A stretch of DNA of 64,000 bases from Reichenbachiella agarivorans (GTDB taxonomy: Bacteria > Bacteroidota > Bacteroidia > Cytophagales > Cyclobacteriaceae): assembly GCF_025502585.1 (NCBI RefSeq), contig NZ_CP106679.1, forward strand, positions 3,007,501 through 3,071,500. The letters run 5' to 3'. The notes under the pieces are model-generated. The model searched no databases and was not told the DNA's origin. It saw only the letters and a program-made list of their open reading frames with translations. The first letter of the stretch is position 1; every line of letters starts with the position of its first letter. Below are positions 25,067 to 34,581 of the stretch, in pieces. The translations under genes and the position numbers were made by a program.

Positions 25067-26503
25067 TTATTCTTTCCATCCACCACCTAGGGCACGGTAG
25101 ATGTTGACCATGGTATTCATTTGCTCTTTTTTGGTCTCGATCAATTCGAATCTTGATTCCAAAGCATCTCGCTGGGTCAAGAGTACTTCCATGTAGTCAG
25201 CCCTAGCTGATTTGAATAGGAAGTTGGAGATGTTGATAGACTCATTGAGTGCATTCACTTGCTGCTCCTTCAGGGAATAAGCACTTTGCAGGTTGCTGAC
25301 ACTAGACATCTGATTGGCTACTTCTATGTAGGCATTCAGAATGGTACGTTCGTAGTTGTACACTGCTTGAATCTGCTTAGAATTGGCGCTATAGTATGCA
25401 GCTTTGATTGCATTCCTATTGATCAAGGGTGCTGTCAAGTCTCCAGCCAATGAATACAACAATGACTCTGGTGATTTGATCAAGTATGTAGGATTAAACG
25501 CCTCAAATCCAATACCAGCTGTAATACTCAAATTGGGGTAGAACTGTGCTTTTGCCACTTTGACATCCAACTTGCTAGCTGTCAGTTGCATTTCTGCTTG
25601 TCTAATGTCTGGGCGATTTTCCAACAGTTGTGAAGGAATACCCGCTGCAATAGTCGCAGGAATCAAATCTCCAAATGTCTCATGATTTCGCTCAATAGGC
25701 TGAGGGTAGCGTCCGACCAGAAAGTTGATTCGATTTTCTGTTTCAACAATTTTTTGGCGAATGCCGTATTGCAGACTTTTGGTGTACAAGACATGCGCTT
25801 CAAATCTACGAACAGCCAACTCCGTCACTCTACTGGCTTGCTTTTGCAGCTTGACCATTTCATAGGCATTGTTTTGAATCTCGATGTTCTGCTGCAAGAT
25901 AGCCAGCTGATTGTCAAGCGCAAGCAATTCATAGTAGGAATTGGCGATCTCAGCAATCAGGTTGGTCACCATGAAGTTTCTCCCATCAACAGATGATAGA
26001 TACCTAGTGTAGGCCGATTTTTTGGCATTGCGTAGCTTGCGCCAAATATCTACCTCCCAAGTGGCATAAGCTCCAAAACCATAGTTGGGCAATGGATCTG
26101 GGGTGCTTCTACCTGGCTTGATGTCTGTAGTGGCTTCACTCGAACCTTTGCTCGTGTATCTACCCACTTTTTCAACATCAGCTGCGGCACCTATACCTAC
26201 TGTAGGTAAGTACTCACCTTTTCTAGCGCGTACCTCATTTCTGGCGATTTGTATCTCCTGCATGATGATGTTCAACTCCTGATTGTTGGATAGTGCCGTG
26301 TCAATCAATGCAGTCAGATATGGGTCAGTAAAAAACTCTTTCCAGCCGATCTTTGCCGTGTTGGTAGAGTCCTGAGAGTCATTAAAACTCTCAGGGATTA
26401 TATCTGTATTTTCTGTTTTCGTAACGAGCTTGGGTGTACATGCTGCAAAGGCCAAAGCCATGCAAGCAACTCCTGCCCATTGATATATTTTTCTATTTTT
26501 CAT
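25067..26503 (-). CDS. RND efflux outer-membrane channel (TolC/NodT family)
   Basis: 478 aa. Lipoprotein signal LAFAACTP (Cys near residue 22). It has the OEP duplicated helical hairpins and the family landmark GIPSQLLENRPDIRQAEMQLTAS near the middle, with YWEVDIWRKLRNAKKS-type periplasmic turns. It forms the outer-membrane duct of the tripartite pump. Its start overlaps the end of the pump gene by 11 bases. It is the last gene of the operon and is followed by a clear terminator. Confidence 0.93.
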   Translation of the reverse strand: MKNRKIYQWAGVACMALAFAACTPKLVTKTENTDIIPESFNDSQDSTNTAKIGWKEFFTDPYLTALIDTALSNNQELNIIMQEIQIARNEVRARKGEYLPTVGIGAAADVEKVGRYTSKGSSEATTDIKPGRSTPDPLPNYGFGAYATWEVDIWRKLRNAKKSAYTRYLSSVDGRNFMVTNLIAEIANSYYELLALDNQLAILQQNIEIQNNAYEMVKLQKQASRVTELAVRRFEAHVLYTKSLQYGIRQKIVETENRINFLVGRYPQPIERNHETFGDLIPATIAAGIPSQLLENRPDIRQAEMQLTASKLDVKVAKAQFYPNLSITAGIGFEAFNPTYLIKSPESLLYSLAGDLTAPLINRNAIKAAYYSANSKQIQAVYNYERTILNAYIEVANQMSSVSNLQSAYSLKEQQVNALNESINISNFLFKSARADYMEVLLTQRDALESRFELIETKKEQMNTMVNIYRALGGGWKE

Positions 26504-29500
26504 GATGAGGTTCAGTTAAAGGCTCAAAATCTTCATCTTTAATCAATTTGCGACCATCAGCCCATGTGCCAAATATGTAGTACAAACCAGGGACGATGAT
26601 TACCCCGAAAATGGTTCCGAAAAGCATTCCGCCCAGTGCAGAAGCACCAATGGTACGGTTGCCTATGGCACCAGGTCCAGTCGCGATGATCAGCGGAATC
26701 AACCCAGCGATAAATGCGAATGAAGTCATCAAAATAGGACGGAAACGTACCCTGGCTCCTTCGATGGCAGCTTCGAGTACAGTCATGCCTTCTTGATGTT
26801 TCTGTACGGCAAACTCCACGATCAGTACGGCATTTTTACCGAGCAGACCGACGAGCATCACTAGTGCTACCTGTGCATAGATATCATTGGCCAATCCCAT
26901 GCCTTTGACAACTAGGAATGATCCAAAAATACCAGCAGGCAACGAGAGAATAACCGCCAAAGGGAGTATAAAGCTCTCGTACTGTGCTGTGAGTACCAGA
27001 TATACAAAGATCAAAACAATAAGGAAGATGTAGATGGATTCATTTCCCCGTCCCACTTCATCTTTTTGCAAACCTGACCAATCTATGTCATAGCCTTTTG
27101 GTAGCGTTTGAGCTGCTACTTCTTGTATCGCCTCAATCGCCTCACCACTGCTGTATCCTTTGGCAGGAGAGCATCTAATGGATGCAGTCGTGTACATGTT
27201 GTACCTGTTGATCTCATAGATGCCTTGCGTTTTTTTCATTTTCATGAAAGAGGAGTAGGGCACTTCTTCACCCATGTCATTTTTGACATAGAGTTTCATG
27301 ACGTCCGTAGGTAGTTTCCTGTAGGCAGGATCAGCTTGTACGAAGACTTTAAAGAATCGACCAAACTTGATAAAACCTAAGTCATAAGTACTACCAATCA
27401 TGATAGAGAGATTGTCCATGGCCTTGCCTATGGAGACTCCTTTCTGCATGGCCAGTTCGTTGTCTATTTCTAGTTCGTACTGAGGATAATCAGTTCGGTA
27501 GAAGGTAAACAAGGAAGTTAACTCAGGCCGTTTTTCAAGATCTTCCATGAATTTTTCATTGACTTCTCCCAGTCGCTGATAATCAATTTCTGAGTTTTTG
27601 TCTAGCAATTGAAGTGCAAGTCCCCCTGCTGCACCATATCCAGGTACCGCTGGTGGATCAAAGAACTCAATCTGTGCACCAGGGATATCCTTAGCTTTTT
27701 CTTCCAGCTCTTCAATGACTTCCTTGACGGTATGATGTCTGTCATGCCAAGGTTTCAAATTGATAAGAAGTGTACCGGAGTTTGATCCTCTACCTTGCGT
27801 CAAAATCTCATACCCTGCGAGGGAAGAAACGGACTCGATAGCATCAATATCCATGGCATACTTCTGAAGTTGTCTACTGATCGCATAGGTTCTCTCCAGA
27901 GTGGATCCTGGAGGAGTCTGCAATACGGCATAGATCATTCCTTGATCTTCGGATGGGATAAAACCAGAAGGAAGGAGCTTGGCTACACCGAACGTGCCTA
28001 AACTGAATGCTATCAACAGTCCAAAAGTAACGGATCGTCGATTGGCAATGACTTTCAGTAGACCTGTGTATTTGCCTGTCATCTTTTCAAACCCTCTGTT
28101 GAAACCATCCATGAATCGGTTCATCAGCGTTCTCTTTCTTGGTTGACCGTGGTTGTTTTTCAAGATTATCGCACAGAGTACTGGCGTAAGGGTAAGCGCT
28201 ACAATACCAGATATCACAATAGAAGAAGCCATTGTGATCGCAAACTGTCTGTAGAATATCCCTACTGGTCCAGACATAAAGGAGACAGGAATAAATACTG
28301 CTGTCATCAAGAGCGTAATCGCTATAATGGCTCCACTGATTTCTCCTAAGACCTCCTTGACAGCCTTGAATGGAGAAAGATGTTTTTCTTCCATCTTGGC
28401 GTGTACGGCTTCTACTACCACAATTGCATCATCGACCACAATACCAATAGCAAGTACCAAGGCAAACAAGGTGATCATATTGACGTTTAGACCGAAAAAT
28501 TGCATGGCAAAAAATGCACCGATCAATGATACAGGTACTGCTAGTGTCGGAATCAAGGTAGATCGCCAGTCCCCTAAGAATAAGAATACAACAAGAGATA
28601 CCAAGATGAATGCATCTCTCAGGGTATGGATTACTTCATCAATTGAGGCATCCAAGAAATTGGAAACATCATAACTGATTTCATATTCTATTCCAGGAGG
28701 GAAGCTTTTCTTCATTTCCTCTAGTGTTGCTTTTACTTCCTCAATTACCTCTGTGGCATTACTGCCATAGGCTTGGTTGAGGGTAATCGCAGCGGAAGGG
28801 TATTCGTCTTTGTTGGAATATATGTCATAATACTCACTACCCAACTCCACCTCTGCTACATCCTTGAGGTATAAGACTTCCCCTTCAGGATTGGCTCTGA
28901 CGATGACATTTTCATACTCTTTAGCTTCATTGAACCGTCCCTTGTACGTCAAAACATATTCGATTGCTTCCGAACGTTTACTGTCAGCCCGTCCCAATCT
29001 ACCTGGGGATCCAATTATACTTTGTTCATCCAGTGCCTTCATTATTTCTTCAGATGAAATGTTGTATGCACGCATTCGGTCAGGATTGAGCCATACGCGC
29101 ATGGCATATTGTCTACTACCGATGATTTGGGCAAGACCCACTCCGTTGATCCTTTGCAACTCTGGGAGCATATTGATGTATGCGTAGTTGAAGATGTACT
29201 TCATGTTGATGCTCGTCGTGTCTGTGCCGTATAGGTTGACATACATTAGCATGTTTGGCATCAAGCGCTGTACTCTCAGACCTTCCAATTGTACAATTTC
29301 AGGAAGACGGTTTTTCATTTGCTGTACCCTGTTGTTGATGTTAACTACGGCCTGATCCGGATCGCTCCCTTTGTGGAATACAATCTGTATGTTGGCTTCT
29401 CCTGAGCTGGCAGCTGTAGAAAACATGTACTTCATTCCAGGGACACCATTGATGGCTTGCTCCAAAGGAATAAGAACTGAGTTGGTCAATACGGTCGAAC

Positions 29501-29657
29501 TAGCTCCTGGATAGGATAAATAAACCACAACCATAGGTGGTGCAATATCTGGGAACTGTGATTTTGGTAACGTCTTAATGGCAAGGAATCCCATAAACAT
29601 AATGACGAGCGAAATCACTATGGCAAGGGCTGGCCTGCGTATGAATGTTTGAAACAT
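26493..29657 (-). CDS. RND efflux inner-membrane pump (HAE1/AcrB-like)
   Basis: 1054 aa, the normal length for an HAE1 pump. The N-terminus MFQTFIRRPALAIVISLVIM and the sequence GVPGMKYMFSTAASSGEANI match AcrB/MexB. The proton-relay segment has ALVLAIGIVVDDAIVVVEAV (Asp pair in TM4), and the second half repeats with VGLLGKNAVLIVEFA. It uses the proton gradient to export hydrophobic drugs or toxic compounds; the substrate range is unknown. It lies between the adaptor and channel genes. Confidence 0.95.
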   Translation of the reverse strand: MFQTFIRRPALAIVISLVIMFMGFLAIKTLPKSQFPDIAPPMVVVYLSYPGASSTVLTNSVLIPLEQAINGVPGMKYMFSTAASSGEANIQIVFHKGSDPDQAVVNINNRVQQMKNRLPEIVQLEGLRVQRLMPNMLMYVNLYGTDTTSINMKYIFNYAYINMLPELQRINGVGLAQIIGSRQYAMRVWLNPDRMRAYNISSEEIMKALDEQSIIGSPGRLGRADSKRSEAIEYVLTYKGRFNEAKEYENVIVRANPEGEVLYLKDVAEVELGSEYYDIYSNKDEYPSAAITLNQAYGSNATEVIEEVKATLEEMKKSFPPGIEYEISYDVSNFLDASIDEVIHTLRDAFILVSLVVFLFLGDWRSTLIPTLAVPVSLIGAFFAMQFFGLNVNMITLFALVLAIGIVVDDAIVVVEAVHAKMEEKHLSPFKAVKEVLGEISGAIIAITLLMTAVFIPVSFMSGPVGIFYRQFAITMASSIVISGIVALTLTPVLCAIILKNNHGQPRKRTLMNRFMDGFNRGFEKMTGKYTGLLKVIANRRSVTFGLLIAFSLGTFGVAKLLPSGFIPSEDQGMIYAVLQTPPGSTLERTYAISRQLQKYAMDIDAIESVSSLAGYEILTQGRGSNSGTLLINLKPWHDRHHTVKEVIEELEEKAKDIPGAQIEFFDPPAVPGYGAAGGLALQLLDKNSEIDYQRLGEVNEKFMEDLEKRPELTSLFTFYRTDYPQYELEIDNELAMQKGVSIGKAMDNLSIMIGSTYDLGFIKFGRFFKVFVQADPAYRKLPTDVMKLYVKNDMGEEVPYSSFMKMKKTQGIYEINRYNMYTTASIRCSPAKGYSSGEAIEAIQEVAAQTLPKGYDIDWSGLQKDEVGRGNESIYIFLIVLIFVYLVLTAQYESFILPLAVILSLPAGIFGSFLVVKGMGLANDIYAQVALVMLVGLLGKNAVLIVEFAVQKHQEGMTVLEAAIEGARVRFRPILMTSFAFIAGLIPLIIATGPGAIGNRTIGASALGGMLFGTIFGVIIVPGLYYIFGTWADGRKLIKDEDFEPLTEPHHEK

Positions 29658-29688
29658 TTTCTTAATCTTTTAATTCTTGAAAATAGAT

Positions 29689-30774
29689 TTATTCGGCGTG
29701 TATTCTGAGGTGTGAGAATACTACTTTAGGATCGAGATATTCATAGTCGATCTTGTCATCGGCTTTCACGATCCTTAAACCTTCCAAGAGAATTTTTTCA
29801 TTTTCTTCCAATCCTGCACCTATTTCAAACAAATCTTCCATCTCAGAGAGTACAGTGATTTGTCTTGGCTTGATGATATTGTTTTTATCTACTACATAGA
29901 CAAACTTCTTGTCCAAAACTTCAAAAGTTGCTTTTTGAGGGATTAGAAGCGCATTTTTCATCGATTTTACAATCTGTATGTTGCCTGTTTCGCCATGTCT
30001 CAATAATCCCTTTGGATTGGGGAATGTGGCTCTAAAGGCAATGTTGCCTGTTTCATTGTTGAAATCAGCCTCTATGGTCTCTACGATTCCTGCATGCTCA
30101 AACATCTTGTTGTTGGCCATCAATAGATTGACAACCAATAAGCTGTCAGTATCTCTTGTGCTTTGATAATCAAGGTATTCCGCTTCAGGGACGTTGAAAT
30201 AGACCCACATCTTGCTATTGTCCGATAGGGTCGTGAGCAGGTCTCCCTCGTTGACTAGACTACCCAGTCTTACCTGAAGACGGTCCATGATGCCATCAAA
30301 AGGCGCTCTGATTTCTGTAAATCCAACGTGAACTTGAGCCAAGGATAATTCTGCCAGCGCTCTGTCATATTTGGCTTTGGCCAGTGCCAATTCGTTTTGT
30401 CCAACTACATTGCTTTCAAACAAATTTTTGGTGTTGAGGTATTCTATCTCAGCATAATTGGCCTCTGCTTCTGCTTTCTTCTTTTCTGCTTTATACAGCT
30501 TAGGCATGATTTGAAACATCAGTTTACCTCTTTTGACAAACTGACCTTCGTCCACATATAGATCTTGTAGGTATCCCTTTTCTAAGGCCCTTAGTTCAAT
30601 ATGTCTAATTGCCTTGACTTGACATACATAATCTTTAACAATGGAAGTGTCCAATTTGACTGGACTGGTTACTTGAAATTTTGTTTCCTTATGGTGTTCT
30701 TCTTTGTGCGATTCACAGCTGGTGTAGAACAGTACGACACACAGACTCATGAAAATGAGAATTTGCTTCATCAT
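29689..30774 (-). CDS. RND efflux periplasmic adaptor (MFP/AcrA-like)
   Basis: 361 aa. Lipoprotein signal ending FYTSC (near residue 20). It has the lipoyl half-motifs (LRALEKGYLQDLYVDEGQFVKRGKLMFQI and ALAELSLAQVHVGFTEIRAPFDGIMDRLQVRLGSLVNEGDLL), a helical hairpin between them, and the beta-barrel/MP domain at the C-terminal end. It links pump and channel. It is the first gene of the operon; the palindrome TTAGTT-ATG-AACTAA at 30973-30987, about 200 bases upstream, is a possible regulator site. Confidence 0.93.
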   Translation of the reverse strand: MMKQILIFMSLCVVLFYTSCESHKEEHHKETKFQVTSPVKLDTSIVKDYVCQVKAIRHIELRALEKGYLQDLYVDEGQFVKRGKLMFQIMPKLYKAEKKKAEAEANYAEIEYLNTKNLFESNVVGQNELALAKAKYDRALAELSLAQVHVGFTEIRAPFDGIMDRLQVRLGSLVNEGDLLTTLSDNSKMWVYFNVPEAEYLDYQSTRDTDSLLVVNLLMANNKMFEHAGIVETIEADFNNETGNIAFRATFPNPKGLLRHGETGNIQIVKSMKNALLIPQKATFEVLDKKFVYVVDKNNIIKPRQITVLSEMEDLFEIGAGLEENEKILLEGLRIVKADDKIDYEYLDPKVVFSHLRIHAE

Positions 30775-30972
30775 GATTTTAATTTTTTGATAGATATTGT
30801 TAAGTAGGTGAATAGCGGGTCAATCTGAATCAAAGGGATGATTGGTCATTCTCAATTTTAGAATGGATACCATTGAAAATAATCAATAGTAAAATCCGAA
30901 ATCAAAAGAATGAATTTTAATCTTTAGCCCAATAAAATACGGATTGACTTTAGGTAATATATTGTGTTTAAG

Positions 30973-30987
30973 TTAGTTATGAACTAA
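30973..30987. promoter_or_regulatory. Small palindrome upstream of the RND operon
   Basis: TTAGTT and AACTAA arms with a three-base centre, in the 266-base gap before the adaptor gene. The rest of the gap is AT-rich with no ORF. No local repressor gene points to it, so its function is open. Confidence 0.25.
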
Positions 30988-31040
30988 AATAAACAAGTAG
31001 GCTGAATATAGGTTACTTCAGACTGCTCAATAGATTTGTA

Positions 31041-31415
31041 TCATATTCTGATGACCAGAAACTTGATATATAAGGGAATTGTGTTTTTAACATAGTGGAA
31101 AGAATATCCACGTGTTAAGTAATAAAGCGTAGGAGAGAAGTAATATGCTCTGTCCAATTGCTTTTTAGAAGAGTCAGTTTTCTCTTCTTCTACTTCATCT
31201 TCGAATGCTTCATCTCTTCTCTCTGCTTCTTTTTCGGTAGCGGATAAACAAGATTTGTCATGCGGTAGATGATTGTCTTTTGCAATACCATAATTGGTAT
31301 CTGTTAAACTGATGAGGTTTTTAGAAGGGGAGTAAAAATTACCATCACACAAATGGGCACACAATGAACCATATCCACCGATTAAGAAGACTAGGAGTGA
31401 TAGGAAATATTTCAT
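31041..31415 (-). CDS. Small exported protein, unknown
   Basis: 124 aa from the ATG at 31413-31415 (an in-frame start at 31439 would add eight residues). A signal peptide (KYFLSLLVFLIGGYGSLCA) is followed by a charged middle (EKEAERRDEAFEDEVEEEK) and an aromatic-rich end (YYFSPTLYYLTRGYSFHY). Two cysteines lie near the N-terminus of the mature part. I do not recognise a family. It lies upstream of the RND operon in the same orientation but is separated from it by 266 bases. Confidence 0.5.
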   Translation of the reverse strand: MKYFLSLLVFLIGGYGSLCAHLCDGNFYSPSKNLISLTDTNYGIAKDNHLPHDKSCLSATEKEAERRDEAFEDEVEEEKTDSSKKQLDRAYYFSPTLYYLTRGYSFHYVKNTIPLYIKFLVIRI

Positions 31416-31628
31416 TGATGCATTACTCATCGAGTACAAAGCTTAGTCAATTGATTTAATAATACAAATAGTAAATAACAATATTTTTAAAAATATTTTA
31501 TAAGTGGTAATACTTGTTGAAAATTGAAGGGAGATGATTTTGTCTCAATGAGACTTGGGAGTTTGCTTTTCGCTTTTACTTTGTTCAATTTCGAGCTTCT
31601 ATTATTATATTAAATATTTCAAAAGCAA

Positions 31629-32822
31629 ATGAAGGATGTAATCGTCATTGGCGGAGGTATCGTAGGATTGGCCAGTGCATGGAAGATTCTCGAAAAAGCG
31701 CCAAACACTTCTATCACCATTCTAGAAAAGGAGTCGGGACCAGCCCAACATCAAACAGGCAACAACAGTGGTGTGATCCATTCGGGCCTGTATTACAAAC
31801 CTGGTAGTCTAAAGGCTACCAACTGTATCAAAGGGTATCATTTGCTCTTGGATTTCTGTCAAAAGGAAGAAATCAAATACGATCTATGTGGGAAAATTGT
31901 CGTAGCAACAGATGAATCCGAGCTTCCTTACCTCACGACACTGCATGAAAGAGGTGTGCAAAATGGTCTGACAGATATGATTTGGTTGGACCAAGTGGGA
32001 CTCAAGGAGTATGAGCCGCATGTCAATGGTGTAAAAGGTATTTACGTCCCACAGACTGGAATCATTGACTACAAGGCAGTATGTAAAAAGCTGGAACAAA
32101 AACTCCTATCCGCAGGTGCTGTGATCCACTACAACCACAAAGTGGTGAAAATAAATAATGGTACTGATGTCCAAACGGTAATCACCAATCAGGGTGAGTT
32201 CGAAGGGAAGTTGATCGTCAACTGTGCAGGCTTGTATTCTGATAAAGTGGCTAAGATGACACCATTGAAGCCTGATTTGAAGATCGTGCCATTTAGAGGG
32301 GAATATTACCAACTCAAAAAGGAAAGTGAACATTTAGTAAAAAACTTGATCTATCCTGTGCCCGACCCAAATTTCCCTTTCTTGGGGGTACATTTTACCC
32401 GCATGATCAATGGCGGTGTGGAAGCAGGGCCCAATGCCGTGCTGGCATTCCAACGAGAGGGCTACAAAAAGTCAGATATCAATCTCGCTGAATTGGCGGA
32501 GACCTTGGCTTGGCCAGGTTTTCAAAAGGTAGCTGCCAAATATTGGCGTACTGGTTTTGGGGAGATGTATCGTTCGTTTTCCAAGGCCGCCTTTACCAAG
32601 GCACTTCAAAAGCTAATTCCTGAGATCAAAGAATCAGATTTGGAAGTAGGAGGAGCAGGTGTACGCGCTCAAGCTTGCGACCGAAATGGCGGTTTGTTGG
32701 ACGATTTTCATATCCTAGAGGATGAGCATTTTGTCAATGTTTGTAATGCACCTTCTCCAGCAGCTACGTCATCTTTGGCGATTGGTGATGAAATATCTAA
32801 GAGGGTATTGGCGAGGATGTAA
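31629..32822 (+). CDS. lhgO: L-2-hydroxyglutarate oxidase
   Basis: 397 aa FAD-dependent DAO-fold enzyme. It has the dinucleotide motif VIGGGIVGLASA (6-17), then HQTGNNSGVIHSGLYYKPGSLKA, the hallmark of LhgO, and ends with CNAPSPAATSSLAIGD. It oxidises L-2-hydroxyglutarate to 2-oxoglutarate, repairing a side product of metabolism. It is monocistronic; a TCAAAAATT/AATTTTTGA hairpin lies at 32958-32992. Confidence 0.94.
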   Translation: MKDVIVIGGGIVGLASAWKILEKAPNTSITILEKESGPAQHQTGNNSGVIHSGLYYKPGSLKATNCIKGYHLLLDFCQKEEIKYDLCGKIVVATDESELPYLTTLHERGVQNGLTDMIWLDQVGLKEYEPHVNGVKGIYVPQTGIIDYKAVCKKLEQKLLSAGAVIHYNHKVVKINNGTDVQTVITNQGEFEGKLIVNCAGLYSDKVAKMTPLKPDLKIVPFRGEYYQLKKESEHLVKNLIYPVPDPNFPFLGVHFTRMINGGVEAGPNAVLAFQREGYKKSDINLAELAETLAWPGFQKVAAKYWRTGFGEMYRSFSKAAFTKALQKLIPEIKESDLEVGGAGVRAQACDRNGGLLDDFHILEDEHFVNVCNAPSPAATSSLAIGDEISKRVLARM

Positions 32823-33038
32823 GGATTGGGTCTCAATGTTTGCACCATTTCCCCAGATCTGTGGCATACAGACCTAAGCAACACGGTAAATGGTTTGTGG
32901 GTCAAAAACTATGGAGAGGCTCTACAAACCATGGAGAATAGTTGTCAATCAACGTGATCAAAAATTCTGACGAAAAAACTAGCAATTTTTGAACGAATAG
33001 CGGAACATTGCGTTGAACCTTTTTTATTTCAAAAGAAA
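32823..33038 (+). other. Gap between lhgO and the cysteine leader
   Basis: No ORF is supported. A weak hairpin at 32958-32992 (9-base arms TCAAAAATT / AATTTTTGA) may end lhgO transcription. The promoter of the cysteine operon should lie here or just downstream, but no convincing element was found. Confidence 0.4.
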
Positions 33039-33077
33039 GTGAATAAAATCTCTACCATAGACACATTGAAGAAGGAG

Positions 33078-33113
33078 ATGATGATGGCATACTGCTGTTG
33101 TTGTGCTTTGTAA
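33078..33113 (+). CDS. Cysteine-rich leader peptide (candidate attenuator ORF)
   Basis: The ORF reads MMMAYCCCCAL and stop, with four consecutive Cys codons at 33093-33104. A strong Shine-Dalgarno AAGGAG sits immediately before the ATG triplet run. The frame is also open back to a GTG at 33039, giving a 24-residue version. It lies 110 bases before a cysteine synthase-like gene and just upstream of an antiterminator/terminator pair. A run of codons for the operon's own end product is the classic mark of a transcription-attenuation leader. Too short for statistics, so the evidence is the combination of features. Confidence 0.7.
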   Translation: MMMAYCCCCAL

Positions 33114-33123
33114 TGGAGTTTGT

Positions 33124-33205
33124 GGGGAAATATCAATTTAAATAAAACGCTCGTCAGAGAGATCAAAATATTTAAAGCCTTTCCCCTCCGAGGAAAGGCT
33201 TTTTT
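33124..33205 (+). promoter_or_regulatory. Antiterminator/terminator switch of the cysteine operon
   Basis: The terminator stem is AAGCCTTTCC (33175-33184) with GGAAAGGCTT (33192-33201), followed by T residues to 33205. GGGGAAA at 33124-33130 is complementary to TTTCCCC at 33180-33186, so pairing there would destroy the terminator. GGGGAAA lies 11 bases after the leader stop codon. A ribosome stalled on the Cys codons leaves it free (operon on), while one that reaches the stop covers it (operon off). Confidence 0.65.
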
Positions 33206-33222
33206 GTTAATAAACTAATAAC

Positions 33223-34152
33223 ATGGTGATCAGTCAGGAATCAGAAGTATATAAAAGCATCATAGAACTGGGCAAGTACATCGGGAATACGCCTTTGTAT
33301 CAGATTCAGCATTTGTCTCCTAAACCATCTGTCAAGATCTACGCCAAGATGGAATGGATGCAGTTTGGTGGTAGTGTCAAGACCAGACCTGCATACAATA
33401 TCATCAAAAGTGCGCTAGAAAGTGGTGAATTGGGTGAAGGTAAAACATTGCTGGACGCCTCAAGCGGCAATACAGGCTTGGCATACGCAACAATATGTGC
33501 TCGGTTAGGGATACCGGTGACGATTTGTTTACCAGAGAATGCCTCCTGGGAACGAAAGAAATTGCTCAAAGGTCTGGGTGTAAACATCGTTTATACTTCC
33601 AAATTTGGTTCATCGGATGAGTCAGAAGCCAAGGCTTTGGAAATGTATAATGCCAATCCTGGTAAGTATTTCCTTGCTAATCAGTACAACAATGAGAACA
33701 ACTGGAAGGCTCACTATTATGGAACTGGACCAGAGATCTATGAAGAGTTGGGGGATGGTATCACGCATTTTATGACAGGTTTGGGCACGACGGGTTCGTT
33801 TACGGGGATTACCAAATACCTCAAAGAAAGAAGCCCAGAGATCAAAACTATTGGTTTGCAACCTGATGGTGCATTGCACGGTTTGGAAGGATGGAAAGAC
33901 ATGGAAACAGCTAAAATTCCTGGAATCTACGACAAATCTCTGGTGGATGAAATCAGACACATTGATACCTATGATGCCTATGATCTGCTTAAGGAAACTG
34001 CGAAGAAAGAGGGGATACTGTTGAGCCCATCATCTGCGGCCAATCTCAAAGGTGCCATTGATTTGGCCAATGAAATCAAGGAAGGAGTCATCGTGACGCT
34101 ATTTCCTGACAATGCGGAGAAGTATAGCGAAATCATCAAGTCTTTGTTCTGA
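33223..34152 (+). CDS. cysM: PLP-dependent cysteine synthase (CysM type)
   Basis: 309 aa fold-type II PLP enzyme. The lysine is K53 in GGSVKTR, the phosphate-binding loop is ASSGNTG (79-85) and the glycine loop is TGLGTTGSFTG. In most cysteine synthases the lysine motif is SVKDR; here D is T. With the JAMM protease, ubiquitin-like carrier and E1-like enzyme encoded next, this fits the route known from mycobacteria. There CysM adds sulfur from a CysO thiocarboxylate to O-phosphoserine. Whether O-phosphoserine or O-acetylserine is used here cannot be told. It is the first gene after the attenuator. Confidence 0.85.
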   Translation: MVISQESEVYKSIIELGKYIGNTPLYQIQHLSPKPSVKIYAKMEWMQFGGSVKTRPAYNIIKSALESGELGEGKTLLDASSGNTGLAYATICARLGIPVTICLPENASWERKKLLKGLGVNIVYTSKFGSSDESEAKALEMYNANPGKYFLANQYNNENNWKAHYYGTGPEIYEELGDGITHFMTGLGTTGSFTGITKYLKERSPEIKTIGLQPDGALHGLEGWKDMETAKIPGIYDKSLVDEIRHIDTYDAYDLLKETAKKEGILLSPSSAANLKGAIDLANEIKEGVIVTLFPDNAEKYSEIIKSLF

Positions 34153-34577
34153 TGAGAAAGAAAGTCATAGTTGATCCCGAAACGCTGGCTTCTATGCACA
34201 GGCATGCCTTGGCTGATTTTCCCAACGAATGCGTGGGGTTTTTCTTTGGCGAGACCATAGAAGATGCTAAAAAGGTGAAGGAATATACTCCTTTGGAAAA
34301 TTCCAAAGAAGGGGACCAGAGGAGGCGCTTTGAGGTGCATCCAAAGGATTATATGGCTGCCGAGCGGTATGCCATAGAGAGCAAGCAGGAGTTGCTAGGT
34401 GTGTATCATTCACACCCAGAGCATCCCGCAGAACCATCTGTGCATGATTTGGCGCAGGCGGTACCATTTTTCTCATACATTATCGCCTCAGTGTCAGGTA
34501 CCAGTGTACAAAATACGCGGTCTTGGCAGCTCAATGACCAAAATGAGTTTGAGGAGGAAATCATTACAAACGAATAA
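34152..34577 (+). CDS. mec: JAMM/Mov34 metallopeptidase (Mec type)
   Basis: 141 aa, a single JAB/MPN domain. The zinc site is complete: Glu26 (PNECVGFFFG), HSHP with His86 and His88, then Ser96 and Asp99 (EPSVHD). In the CysO pathway Mec releases cysteine from the CysO-Cys adduct. Here it may also trim the carrier, whose C-terminus has two residues beyond the diglycine. Its start overlaps the CysM stop by one base, so translation is coupled. Confidence 0.85.
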   Translation: MRKKVIVDPETLASMHRHALADFPNECVGFFFGETIEDAKKVKEYTPLENSKEGDQRRRFEVHPKDYMAAERYAIESKQELLGVYHSHPEHPAEPSVHDLAQAVPFFSYIIASVSGTSVQNTRSWQLNDQNEFEEEIITNE

Positions 34578-34581
34578 CAAC

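Noticed and set aside
33039-33077. GTG-initiated longer form of the cysteine leader peptide
   Set aside because: In frame and possible, but the AAGGAG site favours the ATG cluster at 33078-33086. Mentioned within the feature, not called separately.
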